From positions 3,538,501 through 3,602,500 of the forward strand of contig CM069765.1 in assembly GCA_036169595.1 (NCBI GenBank): DNA of 64,000 bases, read 5' to 3'. Below are positions 15,467-25,411 of this stretch, one piece after another. The notes under the pieces were generated by a model that was given only the letters and a program-made list of their open reading frames with translations, was not told the DNA's origin and searched no databases. Origin of the DNA: Dictyostelium firmibasis (taxonomy: Eukaryota > Evosea > Eumycetozoa > Dictyosteliales > Dictyosteliaceae). The position numbers were made by a program, and so were the translations under genes. The first letter of the stretch is position 1. The number at the start of each line of letters is the position of its first letter.

Positions 15467-15844
15467 TTTTATTTTTTTATTTTTTTATTTTTTTTTTAAT
15501 TTTTTTTTTTCCACCTCCAAATTTTTTTTTTTAAAATAAATATCATTAGTGGTTTTTTATAGCACAATAAATAATATTAATAAAAATAATAGTAATAAGA
15601 AAAAAAATATAAAAAATATAAAAAAGATATATATATTTATATAGAAATATATAGTAATATTAAATATATAATAATTAATAATAATAAAAATAATAATAAT
15701 ATTATTGTTAATTTGTAAAATAATCTAAAAAAAATAATAATAATTATAATACCATTGCACCATATATACACACAGTCAGTCATATAAAAATTAACAGTCA
15801 TATAAACATCAAAATTTGTAATAGTAAATAGTAGTCAATCAAAA

Positions 15845-15894
<50 letters not shown>

Positions 15895-15901
15895 TAAAAA
15901 C
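14622..15901. other. Divergent intergenic region, condensin D3 / 1588-aa protein
   Basis: 1280 bases, mostly A/T homopolymer. It contains two G/C-bearing motifs upstream of condensin (14784-14796 and 14817-14830). An ACACCCAACACCCTCC stretch near 15398-15413 is a C-rich motif of the kind used by G-box factors. There is no coding frame. Confidence 0.5.
14784..14830. promoter_or_regulatory. Two E2F-like sites upstream of condensin D3
   Basis: GGCGCTGGGAAAA at 14784 and TTGGCGGGAAAA at 14817 lie about 165-210 bases upstream of the condensin D3 start. The second closely resembles the E2F/DP consensus TTTSGCGGGAA. GC-bearing words are rare in this intergenic DNA. Amoebozoa have E2F and Rb homologues controlling cell-cycle genes, so the position is apt; binding is inferred. 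Confidence 0.4.
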
Positions 15902-18900
15902 ATGTCATCATTAGATCCTTCACTTAGTGCACCAAGTACAAATAGAAGAGGTACTTTTTCTAAAGCTAAAAGTTTTAGAAGAGCTGCATTAAATTTAGAA
16001 CCTCAAGGCACACCTGGTCAACCACATGCATTTAGATTTTTAAGTAATTATCATTTAAACAATCATCTTCATTGCAATTATTTTATCATAGTGAAAAAAA
16101 AAAAAATTTAATTAATAAAAAAATTATTTATTTATTTAGGTGGTGAAGAATATTCAGGACCAGAAATTATAGATAATATAAAGAAACCAATTAATATTAA
16201 TACAGAATCAGAAGAATATAAAACACCATTATTTTTAGGTGCAAATGGAACATTATATAATAAATATTATATAGCAATTAAGATTATTGGAATTGATGAG
16301 CCATTGCCACAAACTGGTTTATCACCATCATTATCATCATCGTCATCATCATCATCATCACCCTCCCCATCACCATCACCAAACACCACAACCGCCACTA
16401 ACAATAAACAAATTAAAAAAAATAATTCAATTAGCGATTTAACACCATATTTAAATTTTAATTCAACCGATCAAATATATACATCATTTCCAGAGTCAAT
16501 GGCATACGATGACTATATGGACTATGAGGAATCATTGGTTGAATGGAAGAAACAAGTCGAACAGAATATTGGTATAGTTCAATTACCACATTCAATGGGT
16601 AGAACATACTCGAGACCAAAGGTAATTCATGAACAACTATTTAGAAAGAATTCAGAAGCATCGAATGATGATTCCATCTCATATGACATGGAGAGAAAAC
16701 TAACAGATTCCGACATGAAAGAAAGTAATTCCTCTGTGAACGACGATGGTGAATCCTTTTCACATTCTCCAACACTTAGAGGTGCTAATGGTAGTTCATT
16801 GTCAGTTGGTGGTGATAATAATAGTAGCCACTTGAACGACAGTACCTCAAACAAAGATAATGCACCATCACAAAGTGCTAGTCATGGCATAACATTACAC
16901 CACCCAAACTCTGGTATAAATTTACGTGAACGTTCAAATAGTGACACAAGTACAGGATCATTTGAAGGTACACAATTGGACGGATCAAGTCCAATGGATG
17001 GTAGCCCAAGTACAGGATCATTGGCAGGATTTGTTGCAAATGGAACCAGAAGCAGAACCAATAGTATTACATATTTCGATCAAAGAAATCAACGTTCCAA
17101 TTCACTCTCACCCAAGCATTCTATGCTACAGAGTCGTTTAGCGGATTCACAATCGTTGGATAGTTCAATGTATGGCAAAATGGGTAGATCAGGATCGGGT
17201 TCAGGTTTTGGAATGGATCAAGAGAGTTGGTTCCTTCAAAAGGATCCATGGGATTCACAATTGATTCTAACTGAACCACATCCAGATCTATTCTCAACCT
17301 ATGAAGAATATGAATATGCTATGAAGAATTGGGCACATGAAGTTATCACAAAAACTACTATTCTTCCACCACACCCAAGTCAATTCATTCAATTACCAAA
17401 GAATTCAGAGTTATCGACAGACGATGGTAGTGGTGTTGGTGGTGTTGGTGGTAGTGGTGGTGTTGATGGTGGTAATCATCAATTGGGTGGATCGGCAAAA
17501 CATATCTTGGAAATGGAATTCGAAATGGCAAAGAATCAAGCCAATTGGACACTTCGTCCAATCATTCGTCCAATAATAACAGAGGAAACAATGGTATTCA
17601 ATAGAATTCTAGCACAATCCAATTCATCAAAACCAGGTGGTAGCGAATATGATCATTTATTCACAATCGATCAAGAGTTACCACCATCACAAATTTGGAA
17701 AACATTAGTCTCCGATGAAAAGTTAAAGATCACAGAAGCCATTGATCGTTGGTATAGAAAGAAATTGACAATTCAACGTCAAACCTCCACTTGGTTCAGA
17801 GGTGGACTTTGGGCAAATCACTTTTTAATGCCAACCATCCAAAGTGGTTGGAGAGATTCAGTTCAAAAGAAAAGTTCAATCTTATCACCATTGGCCTTGA
17901 AGGCTTTACGTCGTACCGATATCAACAGTGAAGCTGATGGTAAACGTGTAGAACTATCCTTCCCAATACCAGAGTTACCAATTAATTTCAACAAGTTATT
18001 GCCTCCAGACATGAACCTTCAATATTTTTTAGGTATGCTTGAAATGCCTACTTCACATAGTTTAATTGGTGGAGGTAGTGGTGGTCAACAAACTGGTAGT
18101 GGTAGTGGTAGTGGTAGTAGTGGCAGTGGTGGTGGCAGTGGTGGTAGTGGTAGTGGTAGTGGTTTGAATATGAGTACAAGTGGATCAAGTGGAAAGAGTG
18201 AAAAAGATAAAGATAAAGAGACAGCAAATTATATTGCAATGCATTCAATTAATAACACTACCAACATCAGTACCAAAGAGGAAAGACGTCAATATACAAA
18301 GATACTTCAAACCTATGAGCAGAGATTACAATTTAGTTTTCGTTTAGATTCATTGAACAGTTGGAGTGAAGGCGGTTACACACCAATGGAATTACAAGAG
18401 AAGAAATTGGACATTGAACATATCGTAGCGGCACCAGGATTTGACCTACAAACAGGTGTTTGGTCATTGATTAATAACTCATCACACTTTTTGGATAAAT
18501 TCCAAGAGACATTCGATCAAGTGGATCTTAGATTATATGCACCAACCATACCAATTCTACCTGCAATCGTACCATCGGTTTTCATTAATGGTGGTGGTAG
18601 TGGTAGTGGTGGTGCCAGTGGTAGTAGTAGTATCTCTTCCACTTCATCGGGTACATCACCAAATGTAGCTAGACCAGGTAGCAATAGTAGTATTGGTGGT
18701 GGTCAACCTCCATCACCACACATACCAAGTGGTTCTTCATTGTTAAGTTCACCACCAAATCGTCAAGGTTCAACAGGTTCATTTAGTTTCATAGGATCAC
18801 CAAGCGGTGGTGGTAAAATTTCACCAACCAATTCAAGTTCAATGGACTCACCAAGAACACCATCACAATTGACAGCGGTTGTTGAGCGTGGATCCTCACC

Positions 18901-20857
18901 AAGAAGTCATTCGGGTGGTAGTATTAGTACACATCCAAATACACCAAGTGTCAGTAGCAATACATTCCTTTCACTCATTAACACCGATAGTTTCCCAGAG
19001 TTACTTAAATTTATGGACTTGACTAATGAGAAGCTAGTACTTGGAAAGATATCGTCGTTGGTATTGTTAGTGTTGACCTCTGAACTAAAGGGCACTATGG
19101 TCATTGAGAATATTCTCTTTTCAAAGGATACACAATCTTTGTATGGATTGGCAAGAGCAATGTCCTTCTTTGACGCGGTTCCACTGGATTTGTTCACCTA
19201 TCCAACTCATTTGAACGAAATGTTAACACCATCGATCTATAAAGGCTCCACACAAGAGGTAGTTAGATTGGTATTTGTATATTATTATTTGGGCATTATT
19301 CAAGAGCGTTTGAATTTCTTTTGTAACAACGTTGGTATTCTTGGTTACATAAACTCCTCGAGAAAGGATGCTGCTGAGAGAATCGGTATTCAGTTTCAAA
19401 ACGATAGAGAATTTTTAGATAAGATATTTATAGCATTGGGTAGAAAATCATCATCATTGGTTAGTAATTGTTTCCTCTTTGTATTGATTCAATTAATTAA
19501 AATGTCTGAATCACCAACGGTTCAATCCTTACTCAAAGGTGATCTTTTAATGCATATTCGTGATTTATCCGCTAGTAAATCGTCACACTCTAGATTCGCC
19601 GCTAAAAGATTATACCAAATACTTCAAGAGGATCCATGGAAGGAGTTTTTAATGGCATCCTACACTGAAAGCATCAAAAAGAATGAATCTCAACATTTGA
19701 TAGATCTAACCACAATGAAGGATGCACCAAAACGTTCGATCCCATCGATTAGTCTCATCTCTGAGTTGACTTTTAACTTTTGTACCTCCGTTTTAGAGAA
19801 TATCAATAGTGCTCCAATTCCAAAACCAATCTACAAGTTTATACTAAACGATTCAATCTTTTTCCAACTTTATAACTCGATCGTAAAATGTAAAAATTTC
19901 ACTCAGAGCACAGAAGTCACATCCAGACTATTCGCCTCTCTCTGTAGGGTACTCTCTAAATTTAATCTTTTGAAAAATAGTGATAGTATTAAAAGTGGTG
20001 GTAAAGTTGATCCAAAGAAACAAAACGATGTTGAAACTGGTGTTGCTATCTCTCCAACTTTATTGTTTGAGATTTTAGGTTTCTTACAAAATCCTTCATT
20101 TGATAATAATAGATATGGCTCAAATATTAAAACAAGTAAGTAATTTTTTGAGAAAAAAAAAATATATACACAAATATAAATTTTAGGATTTCAAAGTTTA
20201 TTAATATTAATTCTTTTTTATAATCTAGATATGTTAATTGCATTAAGACAATTATTAAAGCAATCAGAAATTTTCGATTCAATTAAAAAAGAATCTATTC
20301 TTTATAATAAGTTTTTAATTCCAGCATGTAGAGATGGTAAGAATGTTGAATTCAATCGTAACGTTTGGAGATTATTTTTCCAAATGATTAGATTCCATCA
20401 TGGTCATATTGAATATTTGGAAAAGAGTAAATATTTGAATGCATTAATGGATATAATCAGTTTGAATGCTGGTAATGTGGTTTTGACAAATGCACTTCAT
20501 TACCTTTGTAAATTGTTCAGTTTGGTGAGCTATGAAACTAGAAAGAACGCACTTCGTGCACCTGGCACATCGGCGATCGATACCAAGTACAGTGAAAAGG
20601 ATGTAAAATCTTTATTAAATTTCTTTGTCGAACGTTCTTGTTTCATTAAATTCCATATGATCTATAAGAAGTTAACCGAAAATACTGTTGGTATTCTAAT
20701 TGATCAACGTCTCTTAATCAACATCACTACCTTTTATCGTATCATATCTTTCCTTCCAAGTTGTCAAAAATTATTAAAAGATACCCTTAAAAATCCTGAA
20801 TATAAGACTGGTATAATTCAAGTTTCAAAAATGTATAAACCTAGTGAAACATTTTAA
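15902..20857 (+). CDS. Large uncharacterised protein, Ser/Gly-rich with helical C-terminal half
   Basis: Three exons, 15902..16043, 16140..20135 and 20229..20857, give 1588 residues (both junctions phase 1, completing Ser and Asn codons). I recognise no catalytic domain. Visible features: an N-terminus with RRGTFSKAKSFRRAALN, a Ser/Pro run near 100, two related blocks around 'YEDYxxYEESLVEWKK' and 'YEEYEYAMKNWAHEV' (a repeated Tyr/Glu-Trp-Lys motif), several Gly-Ser linkers, and Ser/Pro-rich disorder around 750-880. The last ~550 residues are regular amphipathic helices without low complexity, as in armadillo/HEAT-type folds. It could be a scaffold or regulator. No homologue can be named with confidence. 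Confidence 0.85.
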
Positions 20858-21061
20858 AACCATTATTATAAATAAATAAAAAAAAATAATAAAAAAAAAA
20901 AAAATAATAAAAAAAAAAATAAAATAAAAACAGATATCAAATGATTTTTTTTAAAGTCGTACTAAAATTTTATGTGAATCTAAAATTTTTTATTTATTTT
21001 TTTCGATTTTATGTATACATTTTAGATTAAATGATTGATATAAATAAATAATTTACAAGAA

Positions 21062-22726
21062 TTACTTTTTTATTTTATAATGACTATTAAATCTCTTTGA
21101 ACCTAATACACCAGTGATACCAAGACCAGTCAATAATATTGCGAAAATTGCAGTAGGGGCCACAATTAGATCTAAAGAATTAACTTCATCAATACAAACT
21201 ATATTTTGAACTTCATCAATGAAAGACAAAAGAGATGAACATCTAAATAATGGGAGGAATTGTTCAGTCCAAATATATAAGAGGGAAGTTAAAGAATCAC
21301 TCACTTTAACAATTTCTTTTGCAGAATTAATAAGTTGACTATTGTAAATACAACCACCTAGTGAACATTGGTTTACAGAGGTAACATTAACCCAACCACA
21401 AGTCATAATATTGGTTGGAACTGTTGGATCACAAGTAGAGGTATCACCACAAGTTTGACTATTCTTACATTTGTAATTGAAATCATGAACTGTTGAATTA
21501 TATACAAATACATTGAATGTTGAATTTCCACAAGTTACATTTGGTGAACAATCTAAAACATTTTGATTGAATGGAGTTTGAGTTGGATCATCATTTGGAT
21601 AACGAGGGAAAGTTTGTTGACAAGCGTCATTAACATTATCACAAATTGTAGTAGTGGCATTTTGAATGAGACCATTTACAGTTGTTTCTAAATTCAATAA
21701 AGCAGAGGAATTAAAGTTGTTACTATCTTGACAAGTGCCAAATATTTGAGAGATGATTGGATTTGTAAAGTTTGCTAATTGTTCAACACCATGGGTGGCA
21801 GAGTTATTGTAAGTCATACAAACATCTGCAACAACACTATTGATTGGATAATGAACAGAGAAAACTATCCACATGAATGGAATTAAAAGTACCAATGACA
21901 TTGCTGCAGAACGTGCCATTTTTGGAAGGCCACAAAGTGCTGCAACACCAATTGTACCAGCATTAATAACACAAAATACTAAACCAATAACGATAATCTT
22001 TGTTCTAATGGCATTAACATCCTTTGCATTACTACTGATTGTCTCACCTTTACTCTCTAGATCTTCACCATAGGAAATTATTTCATTTAATTGGTTTTGA
22101 ATTTGTTGTGTACCTCCACCGAATTGTTCATATTTAGTTTGGTTAAGTTCTTGGCTAATTAAAGTCAATTCATCTAATGTACTTGAAGTCTTATTGAAAA
22201 TTGTATCACTAAGGTTATTGATACCAGAGCTGGTTGATGAATTTCCTTTTAATGCTGTGATGAAAACTGCAACACAACCTGCAACCATTACCAATGTTAC
22301 AATTTTTAAAATTAAAACTTTACCACCACTATATCCTTCACCAATATCTGGATCATATTTTGTTTTTGGACAAAAAAATCCATGAGTTGGTCTAAAACCT
22401 CCAAAACAAATACATCTAAATAACCAAAATATTATACCAAAAACTAATGTTATAAGACCAACAACCAACGCAATTGCTGATAATAAAATAACTGCTTCAA
22501 TATATTCATCCCATTTACATTCATCAATTGGTGTACCACCACAAAATCCAGGTGGATAACTTTCCAAATGACCATCAGTTGTGAAAAAAGTATATCTTCC
22601 AATATCACGATATCTGTTAATTACATCTAATGCTTTGGATTCTGCATCAGCTTTCACTATTTGATAATTACAATTAATTATTACCAATACAATTAATAAT
22701 GTTATAAATCTATTTAACTTTATCAT
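21062..22726 (-). CDS. Five-pass membrane protein with tweety/prominin-like topology
   Basis: Single exon of 554 residues. A signal peptide (1-27) is followed by helices near 77-105, 136-160, 243-265, 272-296 and 520-543. Two large extracellular loops lie between helices 2 and 3 and between 4 and 5; the second has about 20 Cys and many N-glycosylation sites. A CICFGG cysteine cluster follows helix 1. Signal peptide, five helices and two big ectoloops match tweety (TTYH) and prominin proteins. Assignment rests on topology rather than a clear motif. It is convergent with the 1588-aa gene, with about 200 bases between stops. Confidence 0.75.
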   Translation of the reverse strand: MIKLNRFITLLIVLVIINCNYQIVKADAESKALDVINRYRDIGRYTFFTTDGHLESYPPGFCGGTPIDECKWDEYIEAVILLSAIALVVGLITLVFGIIFWLFRCICFGGFRPTHGFFCPKTKYDPDIGEGYSGGKVLILKIVTLVMVAGCVAVFITALKGNSSTSSGINNLSDTIFNKTSSTLDELTLISQELNQTKYEQFGGGTQQIQNQLNEIISYGEDLESKGETISSNAKDVNAIRTKIIVIGLVFCVINAGTIGVAALCGLPKMARSAAMSLVLLIPFMWIVFSVHYPINSVVADVCMTYNNSATHGVEQLANFTNPIISQIFGTCQDSNNFNSSALLNLETTVNGLIQNATTTICDNVNDACQQTFPRYPNDDPTQTPFNQNVLDCSPNVTCGNSTFNVFVYNSTVHDFNYKCKNSQTCGDTSTCDPTVPTNIMTCGWVNVTSVNQCSLGGCIYNSQLINSAKEIVKVSDSLTSLLYIWTEQFLPLFRCSSLLSFIDEVQNIVCIDEVNSLDLIVAPTAIFAILLTGLGITGVLGSKRFNSHYKIKK

Positions 22727-22905
22727 TTTTTTTTATAACTATTTGAAATGAAAAAAAAAAAAAAAAAAAAAGTAAAATCTTGTAGATGTGGTTCTAAAAA
22801 TAAAAAAATAAAAAAAAATATAAAAAAAAAAAAAAAAAAATTTTAAAAAAGAGAAATCAAAAAAAAAATTTATTTTTTTTATATTTTTATATTTTTTTTT
22901 TTTTT

Positions 22906-23018
22906 TTAGAAAATATCTACAATTCTAATAATCATCAAAAAAGATTGAGTGGCTTTAATTCGAAGATTATCAATGGGGAGAGGCAGTTTCACCTGAATTT
23001 TTAGATTATCAAAAATAA
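22906..23018 (+). pseudogene. Decayed coding fragment, family unknown
   Basis: Two overlapping frames look coding. One begins LENIYNSNNHQKRLSGFNS from 22906. The other, from 22962, reads EDYQWGEAVSPEFLDYQK and ends at TAA 23016-23018. They would be continuous after one frame change near 22960. Codon choice is host-like. No start codon or domain is recognisable. Confidence 0.3.
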
Positions 23019-23207
23019 TCTAAGTTAACTATTCTAATCTCATAAATTTTAAAAAAATAAAACCTTTTGGCCTTTTATTATTTTTAATTTTTTTTTTTTT
23101 TGTTAATAATATATGAACACATAAGAATTGTGATAAAATATAATTACAATTACAACTAAAACAACAGCAATAACAACAGAAACAACAATTTAATCTAGTG
23201 TTTTACC

Positions 23208-23302
23208 TTATCCAACTTTTGGATTATCCATGTAATTTTCAGCTGCATCCAACAATTTTTTCTCATTCGTCCATATTATTTTAAAAAAAATCCTTTTTTT
23301 TC
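23208..23302 (-). pseudogene. Coding-like fragment, family unknown
   Basis: Minus-strand open frame ending TAA at 23210-23208, with residues KIIWTNEKKLLDAAENYMD and then NPKVG. It is preceded by AAAAAAAAGG, which could be an old splice acceptor. It looks like the end of a helical protein; the WT..E..LL..A pattern weakly recalls a SANT/Myb helix. No upstream exon is visible. Confidence 0.3.
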
Positions 23303-23810
23303 AATATAAATTTGTGATTTTGTATATTGGTTAATATAAACCCAAATAATAATTTTCAAAATAAAAAAAATAAAAAAAATACAAAAGAAATAAAAAAGAA
23401 ATAAAAAAATAAAATAAAAATGGTGAATCCTTTTTTTTTTTTTTTTTTAATAATTTGATTATTTTTTTTAAAAAAAATAAAAATTAAATAATTAGAAATT
23501 AAAGTTACCAAATTTATTTTATCAGATCTGTAACAAAAAATAAATACCATAAATTAAAAAAAACTTGAGGGTGCTATAAAAAAGCCAAAAAATTGAATAA
23601 TAATTAAAATTTATTGTTTTTGATTTTCTAATTAAAAATAATACTAAAATTGAATAATAATTAAAATTTATTGTATTTGATTTATATGATTGATTTATAT
23701 GATTATAAATATAAATACTTTACAAATAAAGAGTTTTAAAAAAAAAAAAAAAAAAAGAAGAAAGAATATATAAAAAAAAAGTGAAAGTATGAGTAAAAAA
23801 AATGCAAAAC

Positions 23811-23998
23811 CTACCCCCCCTTTTTTTGGGGCGCCCAAAATCCAAATAATCCACCTTAATTAAAGGTGCAACACACGATTATTTGGATTCTGAGCAGGAT
23901 AGGAAAGGATCTGATCATTTTTGTCCAATTGTTACCATGGACAAAAAGGATCAGATCCTTTTTTGTCCCATTGTTGTTATGGGCCCCTCCCCTTTTTA
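23811..23998. repeat. GC-bearing double-hairpin element, MITE-like
   Basis: Hairpin A: 23839-23851 (AATCCAAATAATC) is the exact inverse of 23877-23889, with an inner CACCTT/AAGGTG stem. Hairpin B: 23904-23927 pairs with 23938-23961 at 23 of 24 positions around a 10-base loop. Flanks are C7-T7-GGGGCGCCC on the left and GGGCCCCTCCCC-T5 on the right. A related direct repeat (TTTTTGTCC.ATTGTT) links 23919 and 23960. It resembles a non-autonomous DNA-transposon end or folded RNA rather than ordinary spacer. No transposase is present. Confidence 0.55.
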
Positions 23999-24020
23999 AA
24001 CCTAGAACCTATTCTATCTA

Positions 24021-24348
24021 TTTGAAAAACTAAAATAATTTGAAACCTAATTTAAGAATAAATTAACAAATTAAAATTAGTTTTTATAAATAACTGTTAA
24101 ATAATATTATTTAACAAACCAATCTTTGAAATTTCCTATCTAATTTTAAATTGATTTAATAAATTTGAAAAACTAAAATAACTATATTTGGAACCTAAAT
24201 TGAGAATAACTATTTAAATTTATTATTAGTTTAATAAATAACTTTTAGATAATATTATTTAACAAACTTACCTTGAGATTTTGTATTTAATTTGATTTAG
24301 TATATTTGTAAAACTAAAATAGATATATTTTGAAACCTAAACTTAAAA
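24021..24348. repeat. Degenerate tandem repeat, period about 142 bp, 2.3 copies
   Basis: Copies begin with TTTGAAAAACTAAAATA at 24021, 24164 and (TTTGTAAAACTAAAATA) 24305. Each continues with a variant of GAACCTAA..TAAGAATAA and then TAATATTATTTAACAAAC in the first two. The third copy is cut short by the GAT-rich tract. Confidence 0.7.
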
Positions 24349-24381
24349 AAAAAATAGATGGTGATAGTAATGAATCATAAT

Positions 24382-25298
24382 AATGATTAAGTGGATGATG
24401 ATAATGGTGATACTGTTGATGATTGTGATTGTGGAAATGGGATGATGATAAGGAAGATAAAGAAAATGGTGATAATGGTGGTGAAGATGGTGATTATTGT
24501 TAAAATGGTGACAAAGATAAAGATGATGGTTGTGAGGATGGTGACAAAGATAATGATGATTGTGAGGATGGTGACAATGATAATGATGATAAAGATAATC
24601 GTGATAAAGGAGATAATGGTGGTGATAAAAGTGTTAAAGGTGATAATGATGACGATGATTGTGAGGATGGTGATTGTGAGGATGGCGACAAAGATAATGA
24701 CGATAATGATGATATTGATAACGATGATAATGATGCCTGTGAAGATGGTGACAATGATAATGATGACAAAGATAATGGTGATAAAGGTGATAATGGTGGT
24801 GATAAAGGTGATAATGGTGATAAAGGTGGTGATAAAGGTGATAATGGTGATAATGGTGGTGATAATGAAGACAAAGATGAAATTGATGATAATGGTGATA
24901 ATGATGACGATGATTGTAAGGATGGAGACAAATATAAAGATGATGATTGTGAGGATGGCGACAAAGATAATGACGATAATGATGATATTGATAACGATGA
25001 TAATGATGCTTGTGAAGATGGTGACAATGATAATGATGACAAAGATAATGGTGATAAAGGTGATAAAGGTGGTGATAAAGGTGATAATGGTGATAAAGGT
25101 GGTGATAAAGGTGATAATGGTGATAATGGTGGTGATAATGAAGACAAAGATGAAATTGATGATAATGGTGATAATGATTGTGATGATGGTGATGGTGAAA
25201 GTGGCAATGGTGATGGTGGTGATAATGATGTAATTGGTAATTCAAAAACTATTGGAAATTCAACAAATATGTTACCAGTCATTTCATTTATCACTTGA
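24382..25298. repeat. GAT/GGT-rich tract containing a 273-bp tandem duplication
   Basis: Plus-strand codons are almost only GAT, GGT, AAT, AAA with occasional TGT. A 273-bp unit (91 codons) around 24670-24942 is repeated from about 24943; GATATTGATAACGATGATAA occurs at 24711 and 24984. The plus strand is open in the Asp/Gly frame from 24502 to a stop at 25298 (end ...LPVISFIT) but lacks an in-frame ATG. Upstream it shows a stop and a frame change. The minus strand is open too (next entry). Confidence 0.8.
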
Positions 25299-25411
25299 TT
25301 ACAGTATTCTCTACATTTGTAGAGACTATTTTTTTTTTTATTATTTAATATATAAAAATTGTTATAGGAAAAAATTTCTTTTAACTCTGATATTTTAAAA
25401 AATGATTGCAT
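24500..25411 (-). CDS. Hypothetical Ser/Pro/Leu-repeat protein
   Basis: Open frame of 303 residues with an ATG at 25411. The first ~75 residues are non-repetitive and protein-like (MQSFFKISELKEIFSYNNF start, two Cys near 34-38). The rest is SLSPLSPPLSPLSP-type repeat using the host-preferred codons TCA, TTA, CCA and CCT. No domain is recognised. Because the repeat is open on both strands, the true coding strand is uncertain. I prefer the minus strand, since it alone has an ATG and an uninterrupted frame; the plus-strand Asp/Gly/Asn reading would be a decayed gene. Confidence 0.4.
   Translation of the reverse strand: MQSFFKISELKEIFSYNNFYILNNKKKNSLYKCREYCNQVINEMTGNIFVEFPIVFELPITSLSPPSPLPLSPSPSSQSLSPLSSISSLSSLSPPLSPLSPLSPPLSPLSPLSPPLSPLSPLSLSSLSLSPSSQASLSSLSISSLSSLSLSPSSQSSSLYLSPSLQSSSSLSPLSSISSLSSLSPPLSPLSPLSPPLSPLSPLSPPLSPLSPLSLSSLSLSPSSQASLSSLSISSLSSLSLSPSSQSPSSQSSSSLSPLTLLSPPLSPLSRLSLSSLSLSPSSQSSLSLSPSSQPSSLSLSPF

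Larger units (their letters stand above)
22727..24381. other. Gene-poor island: decayed fragments, hairpins, tandem repeat
   Basis: About 1.65 kb with no intact gene. Items listed separately are coding-like fragments at 22906-23018 and 23208-23302, a GC-bearing double hairpin at 23811-23998 and a three-copy tandem repeat at 24021-24348. The rest is A/T homopolymer. Confidence 0.6.
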
